From CAZULF01 sp964621215 (GTDB lineage: Bacteria > Pseudomonadota > Gammaproteobacteria > UBA1113), in NCBI GenBank assembly GCA_964621215.1, contig CAZULF010000010.1, positions 1 to 33,019 of the forward strand: DNA of 33,019 nt. Direction: 5' to 3'. Shown one piece after another: positions 24,049 through 32,707 of the stretch (within the stretch, counting starts at the first letter, position 1; every line of letters begins with the position of its first letter). The translations under genes and the position numbers were made by a program. The notes under the pieces were generated by a model. The model had not been told where the DNA came from. It did not search any database and saw only the letters and a program-made list of their open reading frames with translations.

Positions 24049-25815
24049 TTAGGCGCCTGCAATCAGATTACGCCATCGCTTTGTAGCTAATTCACGCCAA
24101 GCTTTACTTCCCGTAGTCTTAAGATCCAAATTAAAACCTTGACGCAACCACTCTATTTCAGGTGTGGGAAACCCTAGTTTATTCAGTCGAAGCCGGACAT
24201 CATCTGGCACAAGGCCTTTTAACGCATCTCTTAATACTGCCTTAGTATAACCATTTCGCACTTTATAATCAGCGGGTAAACTCATTATAAACTCAACTAA
24301 TTCTGTCTCTAAAAAAGGGACTCTTGATTCAACCGAAAATGCCATAGAGTTTCGATCTTCATAGCGTAATAGTTGTGGGATATTACTATCACAAAGCAAT
24401 TGATTAAGGGTTTGTTCATGAGTCCCAGGGATAAAAGAAAGAAACTTTAGCCTTTCTTCAAAGCTATCAATAAGTTCACCTTTATTGGTATTCATTGCAC
24501 TTGATGACGTGGATTTCCGACCATATAACATTTCAATGGCTATGCTTCGAAATAATTTTAGCAATGAATTTTTAAGGGAATAATTTTTCCCTAATAATCT
24601 GCTTTCTTTGCAATAGGTAAAATACTGTTTGCTCTTCAGAAGCGATGTTAAAAATTGCGGTACCAATCCTAAGTATCCAGATAATTGCTCGTCTGAGCCT
24701 TGACCATCCAATACTACCTTAATTCCGCTAGCACCAATGGCTTTAAAAATTTCATATTGCGCAAAAATGCTAGTGCTACCGAAAGGTTCATCCTGCGTAT
24801 GTAAAACCGAATCAAAATCATTTAAAAAACTTTCATAGGTGGGCTCAACATAAATGGGTGATGCATTAGTATGATCTATCACTTTATCTGCCCACATTTT
24901 TTCATTAATATCAGAATAACTGGAATAATGCACTGTGAATGTTTTAAAATTTTGATTACATATTTTATTACCAATGCAGACGATACCAGAGGAATCAAGT
25001 CCACCGCTCAAACATGCCCCTACTTGCACATCACTTCGAAGGTGTAATTTAACACTGTTGATGAGTAAATCTCTTAACTTCTCTACTGCCTCATCATATT
25101 TTATTACACGACCGCTCGCGGTCGGCAAACTCCAATATACTTCTGGAGTTAGCTTAATATCCGTTTTGTTAAGATTAATGATTGCATAATTCGCATGAGG
25201 AAATCGTTTGATGTTTTTATAAAATGTCCAATCACCCCGATCTAGATAACCAAACTCGTTAAATAAAGCTACAGAGGCCTCATCTATTTCACTAAAATAA
25301 TTTGACGCGCCTCGCAATGCTTTAGGTTCAGAAGCAAAATATAATGCTTGATTGTAATAACCATAATATAAAGGTTTTATTCCGAAAGGATCGCGAGATA
25401 AAATAATTTCATTTTTTTTCTTGTCATATAAGGCAAAAGCCCACATACCACGAAAACGTTTAAATGCCTCAGTGCCCCAATGCCTATAAGATTCAATAAT
25501 GACTTCCGTATCTGAATGTGAAGTAAATTTACTTCCTAATTTAATACATTCTTCTCTCAACTCTTTATAATTATATATTTCCCCATTAAATGTAATAACA
25601 AATCGATCATCATAAGACATCATAGGTTGAGCTGCATGTGATGTTAAATCAATTATAGACAGCCGATTATGTGAGAAAAAAACGTGATGCTTTTCATCAA
25701 TCCAAAATCCAAGACCATCTGGACCACGATGATGCAATATCTTATTCATCACCTTTAATTGTGATTCATGGTCGCCTTTTTTTGATACTGAAATAATTCC
25801 TGCTATACCGCACAT
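24049..25815 (-). CDS. asparagine synthase-like glutamine amidotransferase (copy 3)
   Basis: A 588-residue AsnB-type protein. The start must be the ATG at 25815, so that Cys2 (MCGIAGI) becomes N-terminal; a GTG one codon earlier would block the nucleophile. The glutaminase domain has HHRGPDGLG, FNGEIYNY and SDTEVI. The synthetase domain has the PP-loop SGGLDSS (270-276), DGQGSDEQLSGYLG and FSVESRVPFLE. Both active sites look complete. In this setting amidation of a uronic acid or of another sugar carboxylate is more likely than asparagine supply; that is an inference. It lies 14 bases upstream of the half-glycosyltransferase-like gene and about 30 bases after the 568-aa glycosyltransferase gene. 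Confidence 0.88.
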   Translation of the reverse strand: MCGIAGIISVSKKGDHESQLKVMNKILHHRGPDGLGFWIDEKHHVFFSHNRLSIIDLTSHAAQPMMSYDDRFVITFNGEIYNYKELREECIKLGSKFTSHSDTEVIIESYRHWGTEAFKRFRGMWAFALYDKKKNEIILSRDPFGIKPLYYGYYNQALYFASEPKALRGASNYFSEIDEASVALFNEFGYLDRGDWTFYKNIKRFPHANYAIINLNKTDIKLTPEVYWSLPTASGRVIKYDEAVEKLRDLLINSVKLHLRSDVQVGACLSGGLDSSGIVCIGNKICNQNFKTFTVHYSSYSDINEKMWADKVIDHTNASPIYVEPTYESFLNDFDSVLHTQDEPFGSTSIFAQYEIFKAIGASGIKVVLDGQGSDEQLSGYLGLVPQFLTSLLKSKQYFTYCKESRLLGKNYSLKNSLLKLFRSIAIEMLYGRKSTSSSAMNTNKGELIDSFEERLKFLSFIPGTHEQTLNQLLCDSNIPQLLRYEDRNSMAFSVESRVPFLETELVEFIMSLPADYKVRNGYTKAVLRDALKGLVPDDVRLRLNKLGFPTPEIEWLRQGFNLDLKTTGSKAWRELATKRWRNLIAGA

Positions 25816-25845
25816 CACTATTCAACCCTATAAAAAATAACAATA

Positions 25846-27552
25846 TTACGCACCTTGAGTAACCTGCAAAATTTCTCTTAATTTATTAAATTGTATTTGA
25901 TTATCAAATTCTGTTATTTGCTGTGTATTATATGCTTGCTTATATTTCTCTAATACGGCGGGGTCTCTCAGGGTTGAAGATATGTTTTGTCCTGTTTCTA
26001 CAGGATCATTATAATTTACACAAAGACCTATCTGATATTTGTTAACCAGGCAACTCAATTCTCGCATAGACCGATCAATAACCATAGGCAACTTAGACTC
26101 AACATACTCAGAAAATTTGTTAGGCATACATAAAGAAAAATAATCGTTAATCGCATAATAGGGTAAAAGACCAATATCTGCATTAACCGTGTAGCTTAGC
26201 AACGCTGATTGAGGAACTAAACCGGCAAAAATAATTCTATCTCTACATGTGATTTCTTTTAGTGTTTCTTTTAAAGTTGCGTAATATGAACCCATCCCTA
26301 CAATTACTATATAGTGATTGTCGTCCATATAATCAATTGCTTTAATCATATTATCCAGATTTCTTAGCGTCGTTAATGAACCCTGGAATAATGCTACACG
26401 AGTATTTATAGGTAAATTAAGTTCTTTTTGCCAAAAATCAGATGTACTTTGATGTAAATGGTTAATGCCCGCAGCGTTGGTATACATGACATGAAAAGGA
26501 ATATTAAGATGATTACAGAAAGCTTTAGCTAGCTCACTTCCAACAGTTAAGCGAATATCGCATTTAGGGTATAGTTCTCTCTCATAACTATCTGCTATTT
26601 TTGCACATAACGCATCATCTTTATTCCATAGTTTTTCTTGCTCAAACCACCATTCATGACAGTCAACAATCAATCTTGACTTAAATTTCTCTTTTAAAAT
26701 TATGCCTATAGGTAAAGTCGGCAAATCGGCAACATAAATTAATTCGGGCGGAGTAAAATGTTCTGAATCTATAAAGCTATAAATTTTTTCTAAGATATAT
26801 CGAAAGTCATAAATTTTTTTAATGAAGTTATTAAGACGATATCCATCACTATTTTCAAGAGGAGGTAATTCAGCTGTAATATCACAGGCATCAAAATACG
26901 AAATAATATTTGTAGCGATATCCAGCTTGCACCAAGACTTGTAATCTTTCGAATAAACGACTATCTGTTTTTCTGTGAAAATCAAATGTAGTTCGGGGTT
27001 AGTTACATAACCGGTCTTTTGTAAGTTAAAAAGATCGATGTTTGTGACTCTGTTCTCAAGCTTGAGTGCTTTTATCCGTGCTTTAATCTCTTCCAGCTCT
27101 AGCCGCATTGAATTACGATTTAATCTAATGTATTCAATTTTTTTGTTTGCTCTGTTTACTCGATAAGAAAATCTAGTACCCGGTTCGTAAATTATAAATT
27201 CAGAGCGAGAATGCTGCTTAGTTATTTTTAAATCGCGATATTTTTTTCTGAGTTCTTCAAGGCCCACCTGAGCTGTTAAAAATCGTTTAGAAAAAATCAT
27301 TTCCGCAATATGCCGAATTTTAGCATCTACTTTTAGTAGATCAATTTCTTGCCATTGTGGAATATCTAAGTTTTCTTTTTTCGTTTGATGATAGGGTCTA
27401 TATATATTTTCCGAATCTATATGCTCTTGGAAAGAATACGTTTTAGCGGCAAATATTCGAGTTTTAAAATTGAGTTCTTCAAAATATTTAGAGAATGTTA
27501 ATATCCGATGATCAATCATCTGATCATGTGTGACAAGCCATACCTCCTTCAT
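25846..27552 (-). CDS. glycosyltransferase with large N-domain insertion
   Basis: A 568-residue GT-B protein, far longer than the usual 370-400. The first strand (MKEVWLVTHDQMIDHRI) and a late acceptor-domain element (LIYVADLPTLPIGIIL then LIVDCHEWWFEQEKLW, about 271-307) are split by about 180 extra residues (about 85-265). The insert includes a charged helical stretch (about 145-170) and a beta-rich part. The C-terminal domain is standard: ALFQGSLTTLRNLDNMIKA (387-405), FAGLVPQSALLSY, and PNKFSEYVESKLPMV (477-491). The VDxHEWWFE element is typical of GT4 enzymes. The insert could bind a partner, a lipid or a modified acceptor. It overlaps the start-side neighbour by ATGA at 27549-27552. Confidence 0.82.
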   Translation of the reverse strand: MKEVWLVTHDQMIDHRILTFSKYFEELNFKTRIFAAKTYSFQEHIDSENIYRPYHQTKKENLDIPQWQEIDLLKVDAKIRHIAEMIFSKRFLTAQVGLEELRKKYRDLKITKQHSRSEFIIYEPGTRFSYRVNRANKKIEYIRLNRNSMRLELEEIKARIKALKLENRVTNIDLFNLQKTGYVTNPELHLIFTEKQIVVYSKDYKSWCKLDIATNIISYFDACDITAELPPLENSDGYRLNNFIKKIYDFRYILEKIYSFIDSEHFTPPELIYVADLPTLPIGIILKEKFKSRLIVDCHEWWFEQEKLWNKDDALCAKIADSYERELYPKCDIRLTVGSELAKAFCNHLNIPFHVMYTNAAGINHLHQSTSDFWQKELNLPINTRVALFQGSLTTLRNLDNMIKAIDYMDDNHYIVIVGMGSYYATLKETLKEITCRDRIIFAGLVPQSALLSYTVNADIGLLPYYAINDYFSLCMPNKFSEYVESKLPMVIDRSMRELSCLVNKYQIGLCVNYNDPVETGQNISSTLRDPAVLEKYKQAYNTQQITEFDNQIQFNKLREILQVTQGA

Positions 27553-27878
27553 GCTAAATATCCTATAATTTTATTTCGAAGATTATGATACAAGCCACTG
27601 AGATGCAAAGTTTCAATGAATTTCTTCACGCTATTAATATAATGCTTATTTATTTGTGCAATAAAACCATCTGAAAGCGCGCGTCGTTGACAGTTCAATT
27701 CATGTGAAAAGAGTAATTTTAATATTTTATATGAACATCTACCCGGAAACTTTACAGTTCTTCGAAATATTTTATTATTGTTCTCCATGTCCTCTTGATG
27801 TACCTGCTTAAGCATCACATAGCACTGAATTAGCGAATTTATATCATGAGAAGATTGTGTTATTTGCTCTTGTTCCAT
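27549..27878 (-). CDS. small hypothetical protein, 109 aa
   Basis: No family is recognised. The protein is helical in character and basic in its C-terminal half (for example CSYKILKLLFSHELNCQRRA), without a signal peptide or clear membrane span. Its ATG overlaps the stop of asnB copy 2 by one base (TAATG), and its stop overlaps the next gene's start (ATGA). It is therefore almost certainly translated by coupling within the operon. This position between an amidotransferase and the inserted glycosyltransferase suggests an accessory role in the same step, or a degraded C-terminus of an older glycosyltransferase. Confidence 0.65.
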   Translation of the reverse strand: MEQEQITQSSHDINSLIQCYVMLKQVHQEDMENNNKIFRRTVKFPGRCSYKILKLLFSHELNCQRRALSDGFIAQINKHYINSVKKFIETLHLSGLYHNLRNKIIGYLA

Positions 27879-29773
27879 TATTTATCTATAAACTCCCTAT
27901 GCCATAATTCTAAACAAATTGCGCCCCATAAAACACGACTAAATGGTTGATTACTATCAGAGTAACTACGCAACTTTTTAATGTCAAACAATCCTCGTTG
28001 CTGTGTTTTTTGGGAAAATAAAATATCCTGTACAAAGTCTCTTCCAGTACCTTGAAACCACTGGTTCAGAGGAACAGGGAAACCCATTTTATCTTTACGA
28101 TCCAATATTTGCTTAGGAATAAGATTTTTAACAGCCTCACGAAACAGATGTTTCGTTTTGCCATTAGCAAACTTTAAATTAGAAGGAACCGTAGCTATAA
28201 ATTCTACTAGCTTATGATCCAGTAAAGGTACTCGTGATTCTAATGAGACAGCCATACTGGTTCGATCTTCAACATGCAATAAAGCAGGAAGTGATGCTTT
28301 TAAATCAAAATAGGTCATTTTGTTAATATAAGAATCTGTATTAGGTCTATTAAAAACCGTTTGAAATCGATTAAAGCTTTGAGAATTTGTGAAAACTTCC
28401 GGATTAAATATACTTCGACCATCTTCGCTTCGATCAGTTAATCTAAAGTAACGTTCATCATCATTACCAAATAAACCTTCACTAAAAAAGTGTTTAATCA
28501 TTGGCTTGTAACTATCTAATAAGGGTAAATTAGGGATAATATCGGATAGTGAATGATTATCGCCTGTATTCTGTGAACCCGGCGAAATAGAAGCCGCTAA
28601 ACATTTCTCCAGATAAGCTACAAAATAACGAGCATAACCCACATAGAGCTCATCCCCTCCTTGACCACCTAAAACAACTTTAGCCTTCTGGTCCGCTGCC
28701 AGCTTCGAAACATAATATTGTGGAATCAGCCCAGGGCCAGCAACTGGTTCATCCATCATACGAATTAAGTGTGGTAATACAGTAGATAATTCTGTGCCTG
28801 GGATATAAGTTTCGTGATAATCACACCCAGCCATTTCAGCAACTGCTTTAGCATGCGCCGTTTCATCAAATTGCTGCCCTTCTCGAAAGGCGCCGGTAAA
28901 TGTTTTAAATTGTGAGCCTTTTAATAATTTAGCTGCCAAACAAACGACCGTACTTGAATCTAAACCACCCGATAAATGTGCTCCTAATGGCACATCCGAA
29001 CGTAAATGAAGTTGCACAGATTCTTCTAATAAAGCTACTAAGTTATCAATATAATATTGTGGGTTTTGCTCTGAATTAGTTTCATAATTCACATCCCAGT
29101 ACTGACGTTTAGTGGTAAGTATCTTACCTGCTTGCTGACGCACGGAGATACAATAGCCAGGTTCTAATTTAAAAATATTTTTAAATAAAGTCGTATCCTC
29201 AAGGCAAAACTGGAAAGTTACATAATCTTGTAACCCTTGTGTACTTGCTTCGGCTTTAATTAACCCAGTTGATAAGATAGCTTTTATTTCAGACGCAAAA
29301 ACAAAATGTTGGCCATCGTGAAAATAATAAAATGGCTTAATGCCTACGCGATCACGTGCGCAAAATAATACCTTTTCAACAACATCCCAGACTGCGAAAG
29401 CAAACATACCTCGAAAATGGTTGACACAATCCTCACCCCATTCTGCATAAGCATAGGGAATAACTTCCGTATCACAATAGCTTGTGATGGGATGGCCACG
29501 ACTAATTAATTCACGTCGCAACTCTAAATAATTATAAATAGCACCATTAAATGTAACGGTATAACGACCATTGTGACTTGTCAGGGGTTGTGCACCATGC
29601 TGTGGATCTATAATCGCTAAACGACGGTGACCAAGAATAAGATTAGTTTGAGAATCCAGATATATACCTTCTCCATCAGGTCCTCTATGCAAGATTTGAT
29701 GTTGCATACGGCCGATAGCATCACGCAAATTCAGTGATGTATTAACAGCGAAGATACCGGCTATTCCACACAT
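27878..29773 (-). CDS. asparagine synthase-like glutamine amidotransferase (copy 2)
   Basis: A 631-residue AsnB-type protein with Cys2 (MCGIAGIF), LHRGPDGEG, FNGAIYNY and CDTEVI for glutamine hydrolysis. Its PP-loop is SGGLDSS (268-274), followed by GGQGGDELYVGYARY and VSLESRVPLLDHKLVEF for amide synthesis. The set is complete. Length and details (LILGHRRLAIID, LEPGYCISV) match the asnB group often found in polysaccharide loci. Two epimerases precede it in the operon and a coupled 109-aa protein follows. I infer amidation of a sugar acid. Sequence differences from copies 1 and 3 are extensive by eye, so these are diverged paralogues, not recent duplicates. Confidence 0.9.
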   Translation of the reverse strand: MCGIAGIFAVNTSLNLRDAIGRMQHQILHRGPDGEGIYLDSQTNLILGHRRLAIIDPQHGAQPLTSHNGRYTVTFNGAIYNYLELRRELISRGHPITSYCDTEVIPYAYAEWGEDCVNHFRGMFAFAVWDVVEKVLFCARDRVGIKPFYYFHDGQHFVFASEIKAILSTGLIKAEASTQGLQDYVTFQFCLEDTTLFKNIFKLEPGYCISVRQQAGKILTTKRQYWDVNYETNSEQNPQYYIDNLVALLEESVQLHLRSDVPLGAHLSGGLDSSTVVCLAAKLLKGSQFKTFTGAFREGQQFDETAHAKAVAEMAGCDYHETYIPGTELSTVLPHLIRMMDEPVAGPGLIPQYYVSKLAADQKAKVVLGGQGGDELYVGYARYFVAYLEKCLAASISPGSQNTGDNHSLSDIIPNLPLLDSYKPMIKHFFSEGLFGNDDERYFRLTDRSEDGRSIFNPEVFTNSQSFNRFQTVFNRPNTDSYINKMTYFDLKASLPALLHVEDRTSMAVSLESRVPLLDHKLVEFIATVPSNLKFANGKTKHLFREAVKNLIPKQILDRKDKMGFPVPLNQWFQGTGRDFVQDILFSQKTQQRGLFDIKKLRSYSDSNQPFSRVLWGAICLELWHREFIDK

Positions 29774-29788
29774 GTTATACCTATTAAG

Positions 29789-30856
29789 TTAAACAAAATC
29801 CCTAATTTCTGGAACATAACGTTTATGTTGACTCATACACGCTTTGATAAGCGGTAAATTTCGTTTAGTCCACTCAATAGTGGTACGCAACCCCTCTTCG
29901 ATTGTGGTTGTAGCTTCAAACCCAATTTCTTGTTTTGCTTTTTGAGTCGCACCATAACGCTTGCCCGAACGATCCCAGTGGCGAGCAGGTTTTAGATCTA
30001 ATGCTGATGTATTTCCTGTCATATTGTTGATGTGTGTCGCAAGTTCTGCAATAGATGTTTCAACACCAGAAGCAAGATTATAAACACCGCCAGGCACACC
30101 ACTTAAGGCGCATGCGATTAAGCCGGCAACAATATCATCAACATAAATAAAATCTCGGGTCGCTATGCCATTATTTTCTACTGGTAAGCCGATGTTATGT
30201 AATGCTTTAAAAATAAACGTGGGCGTTACGTTACGCCAAACTGTATGCGATGTTCCTCGCCACTGCCCTGCCCCTAAAATTTCACCGGGCCCGTAGACAT
30301 TTTGAAATCGAGCTTTGACAAAAGGCATTTTGTATTGATGATAAAAATAATTACCATAAAACTCACCAAAAATTTTTGACATTTGATAAGGACTGTCGAG
30401 AAATAAAGAAACGCTATCTTCTTCGGTAGTTTCTTTGGCTTGTTCAAAAGTTTTTTGTGCGACTGTACAACCAGCAGAAGAGTACACCACTTTTTTTAAC
30501 TGAGGAAAATCTTTAATGGTATTAAATAATTTTAATGAAGTTAACGTATTGTTCTCATGATCTGCTAAAGGATCGTGCATAGAACTTTGATTGCCATGGT
30601 AGGTGGCTAAATGAAATACGTAATCTAGATCTTTCGGTAATTTGGCTAAAATATTGTCTTGCGTAATAGAGCCAAACAAAAAATTAACTCGATCATCTTC
30701 AGGCACATTATTAATATTTGCTGACAATAAATTGTCAACGATAATTAATGTTTTAATATCGTGCCTTAATAACTGGTTACATAAATTACTGCCGACGAAA
30801 CCCGCTCCGCCCACCACACATATTTTTGCGCCATTAAAATCAAGCTTTGTGGACAT
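29789..30856 (-). CDS. NAD-dependent epimerase/dehydratase (extended SDR)
   Basis: A 355-residue sugar-nucleotide enzyme: GGAGFVG (16-22) for NAD, YSSAGCTV (125-132) with catalytic Ser, and Y157-QMS-K161. RFQNVYGPGE and NNGIATRDFIYVDDIVAGL follow the UDP-sugar 4-epimerase pattern. The exact product (Glc/Gal, GlcNAc/GalNAc or a dTDP-sugar) cannot be decided. A long insertion-like stretch after VYGPGE (WRGTSHTVWRNVTPTFIF) is more like CDP/UDP-sugar epimerases of O-antigen loci than GalE. GAGGA lies about five bases before the ATG. A stem-loop separates it from the other epimerase gene upstream. Confidence 0.85.
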   Translation of the reverse strand: MSTKLDFNGAKICVVGGAGFVGSNLCNQLLRHDIKTLIIVDNLLSANINNVPEDDRVNFLFGSITQDNILAKLPKDLDYVFHLATYHGNQSSMHDPLADHENNTLTSLKLFNTIKDFPQLKKVVYSSAGCTVAQKTFEQAKETTEEDSVSLFLDSPYQMSKIFGEFYGNYFYHQYKMPFVKARFQNVYGPGEILGAGQWRGTSHTVWRNVTPTFIFKALHNIGLPVENNGIATRDFIYVDDIVAGLIACALSGVPGGVYNLASGVETSIAELATHINNMTGNTSALDLKPARHWDRSGKRYGATQKAKQEIGFEATTTIEEGLRTTIEWTKRNLPLIKACMSQHKRYVPEIRDFV

Positions 30857-30888
30857 TTCAATCCTCTATGTTTTGAAAATCACATAAA

Positions 30889-30919
30889 GTGGATTAGGCG
30901 TTTATTGTGCCTAATCCAC
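30889..30919 (-). terminator. stem-loop between the two epimerase genes
   Basis: Perfect 11-base inverted arms, GTGGATTAGGC (30889-30899) and its complement (30909-30919), enclose a 9-base loop. Read on the minus strand the stem is followed by TTTATGTGATTTT, a weak T-run. It lies after the 30935-31882 gene and before the 29789-30856 gene on the same strand, so it may act as a partial terminator or an mRNA 3'-end stabiliser inside the operon. Confidence 0.5.
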
Positions 30920-30934
30920 CGCAAAAGAACTATT

Positions 30935-31882
30935 TTAGGCCTTTTCTTTTTCGTCCACTTGCTTTAAGTGTGTAAAAGTTTCTTGAATACCATATTCTTT
31001 GTAATATTCAATGGTTTTTTGTACGCCTTTTTGTAATGGGGTACTAACTTTCCAATCGAAATCCTTTTGTGTCTTGCTTGGATCCAGCAGAATAGTAAAT
31101 GCATCATCTGGATTGCGTGGACGTACTTCTACCTCTTTGTCCAGCTTAATCCCTAAAGTATTAATAGTTGCATCAAACAACTCTTTAATGGAGAAATCGC
31201 TACCTGAAGAAATATGGTAAGGGCCTTGGCCTTTTCCATCAATCGCCTTAATAACACAAGCAACCAAATCATCGATATAAATAAAGTCACGTCGCGTATC
31301 CATGACAAAACAAGGTTTATTTGCATTTAAGCGATGATAAAATGTAGGTAACGGTCCGCTGATATTACGTGGACCATAAGCATTTGCTAAACGGAATGAA
31401 ACCCAATCTAAACCAGATATTTGAATAAATTGTTCCGCGGCTGTTTTGGTAATAGCGTAACTGCTATTCCATGGTTCAATATGATGTTCAAGTTTAATCG
31501 GTTGCTCAATTGGATTTAATCCATAACATAGAGCTGTTTGAAAATAGATAATGCGCGGACATTTCGCTGCTTGTGCAGCTTTCACAATATTAACTGTACC
31601 AGCAACATTAGTCAGAGAATCTTCTTCCCAATTATCAGGATCTTTGTAAGATGCCGCTGCGTGAACAATCACATCCGGTTTTTGACTGATGATTAAATCA
31701 CGTAATTTTGCTGCATCAGCGATAGTGCCTTCTACCACAGTTAATTTGGGGTGCTTTTTTAGGTTATCTCGTCGTCCAGTAGCAAAATTATCGATCACCA
31801 TAACTTCGTCACCACGAGCTAGCAAGTGATCTGCTAAATGTGATCCTACAAATCCAGAACCACCTGTAATAAAAATTTTCAT
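30935..31882 (-). CDS. NAD-dependent epimerase/dehydratase (extended SDR)
   Basis: A 315-residue sugar-nucleotide enzyme. TGGSGFVG (6-13) binds NAD, Y142-AIT-K146 is the catalytic pair, and the usual catalytic Ser segment reads YFQTALCYG (113-121), with Thr116 in place of Ser. RRDFIYIDDLVACV is typical of UDP/dTDP-sugar 4-epimerases. Thr often substitutes for Ser in this fold, so activity is likely. It starts at 31882 with GAGG eight bases upstream. It follows wzt by 64 bases and probably makes a precursor for the ABC-exported glycan. Substrate is not assigned. Confidence 0.86.
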   Translation of the reverse strand: MKIFITGGSGFVGSHLADHLLARGDEVMVIDNFATGRRDNLKKHPKLTVVEGTIADAAKLRDLIISQKPDVIVHAAASYKDPDNWEEDSLTNVAGTVNIVKAAQAAKCPRIIYFQTALCYGLNPIEQPIKLEHHIEPWNSSYAITKTAAEQFIQISGLDWVSFRLANAYGPRNISGPLPTFYHRLNANKPCFVMDTRRDFIYIDDLVACVIKAIDGKGQGPYHISSGSDFSIKELFDATINTLGIKLDKEVEVRPRNPDDAFTILLDPSKTQKDFDWKVSTPLQKGVQKTIEYYKEYGIQETFTHLKQVDEKEKA

Positions 31883-31946
31883 CTCATTTTCCTCAACGTT
31901 TAAACATAAATATCTACTACCAACAACGAGGTAAAAATTTTAAATT

Positions 31947-32702
31947 TTACTCGCTTGCATTTATCCTTTTTTTATAAAAATCTAATCCTTCGTTAATATC
32001 TCCATAAAACACCAGTTTCCCGGCATCAAGCAATACCAGTTTATTGCAGAATTGCTTAAGCATTTCTGTATCATGAACAGCCAATACAACGATACTTGCG
32101 CGGTCAATTAGATTGTTCATACGAATCTTTGCTTTTGCCATAAAGTTAGCATCTCCAGCCCCTACCACCTCATCGATGAGTAGGATTTCAGGATGTACGG
32201 CTGTCGCCACTGCAAATGCCAAGCGTAATTGCATCCCTGAAGAGTAAGTGCGAATTGGCATATTTAGATAATCACCCAATTCAGTAAAATCGGCAATTTC
32301 TTGTATTTTTTGTTGAATTTCTGACTTTGACATTCCTTGTAGTATGCTACGAATAGTTATATTTTCATAACCAGTCGCATCACTATCAAAACCTAAAGTC
32401 ACGTTAAAAAGCGATGATACTCGACCTAGGCTGTCTATCGAACCCGTCGTCGGTTCATAAATATTAGCTAATACTCGAAGAAGCGTGCTTTTTCCAGCAC
32501 CATTATGGCCCAATAACCCTACACGATCTCCATGCTCAATATTAAGCGTTAAATTATCTAAACTTCGAACGATACATTTGCTATTTTCACTTCGTAATCG
32601 TCCCCCGGTGGTTAAATGCAAGAACTGTTTCTTTAGCGAACGTCCTTCTACATTATATATAGGGTAATCTACACAAACATTTGATAATCGAATATGTGCC
32701 AT
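31947..32702 (-). CDS. wzt: polysaccharide ABC transporter ATP-binding protein (Wzt-like)
   Basis: A 251-residue ATPase with Walker A GHNGAGKST (65-73), signature YSSGMQLRLAFA (153-164), Walker B ILLIDE (173-178) and an H-loop His at 210. The long N-terminal stretch before Walker A (with YNVEGRSLKKQFL) is the mark of the Wzt/TagH/KpsT polysaccharide-export group. With the permease Wzm it drives undecaprenyl-linked glycan across the inner membrane. It stops at the ATPase core plus a short tail and lacks the C-terminal carbohydrate-binding domain of Wzt proteins such as E. coli O9a. Chain-length or end-cap recognition, if any, must lie elsewhere. It follows wzm by five bases. Confidence 0.9.
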   Translation of the reverse strand: MAHIRLSNVCVDYPIYNVEGRSLKKQFLHLTTGGRLRSENSKCIVRSLDNLTLNIEHGDRVGLLGHNGAGKSTLLRVLANIYEPTTGSIDSLGRVSSLFNVTLGFDSDATGYENITIRSILQGMSKSEIQQKIQEIADFTELGDYLNMPIRTYSSGMQLRLAFAVATAVHPEILLIDEVVGAGDANFMAKAKIRMNNLIDRASIVVLAVHDTEMLKQFCNKLVLLDAGKLVFYGDINEGLDFYKKRINASE

Positions 32703-32707
32703 AGTGT

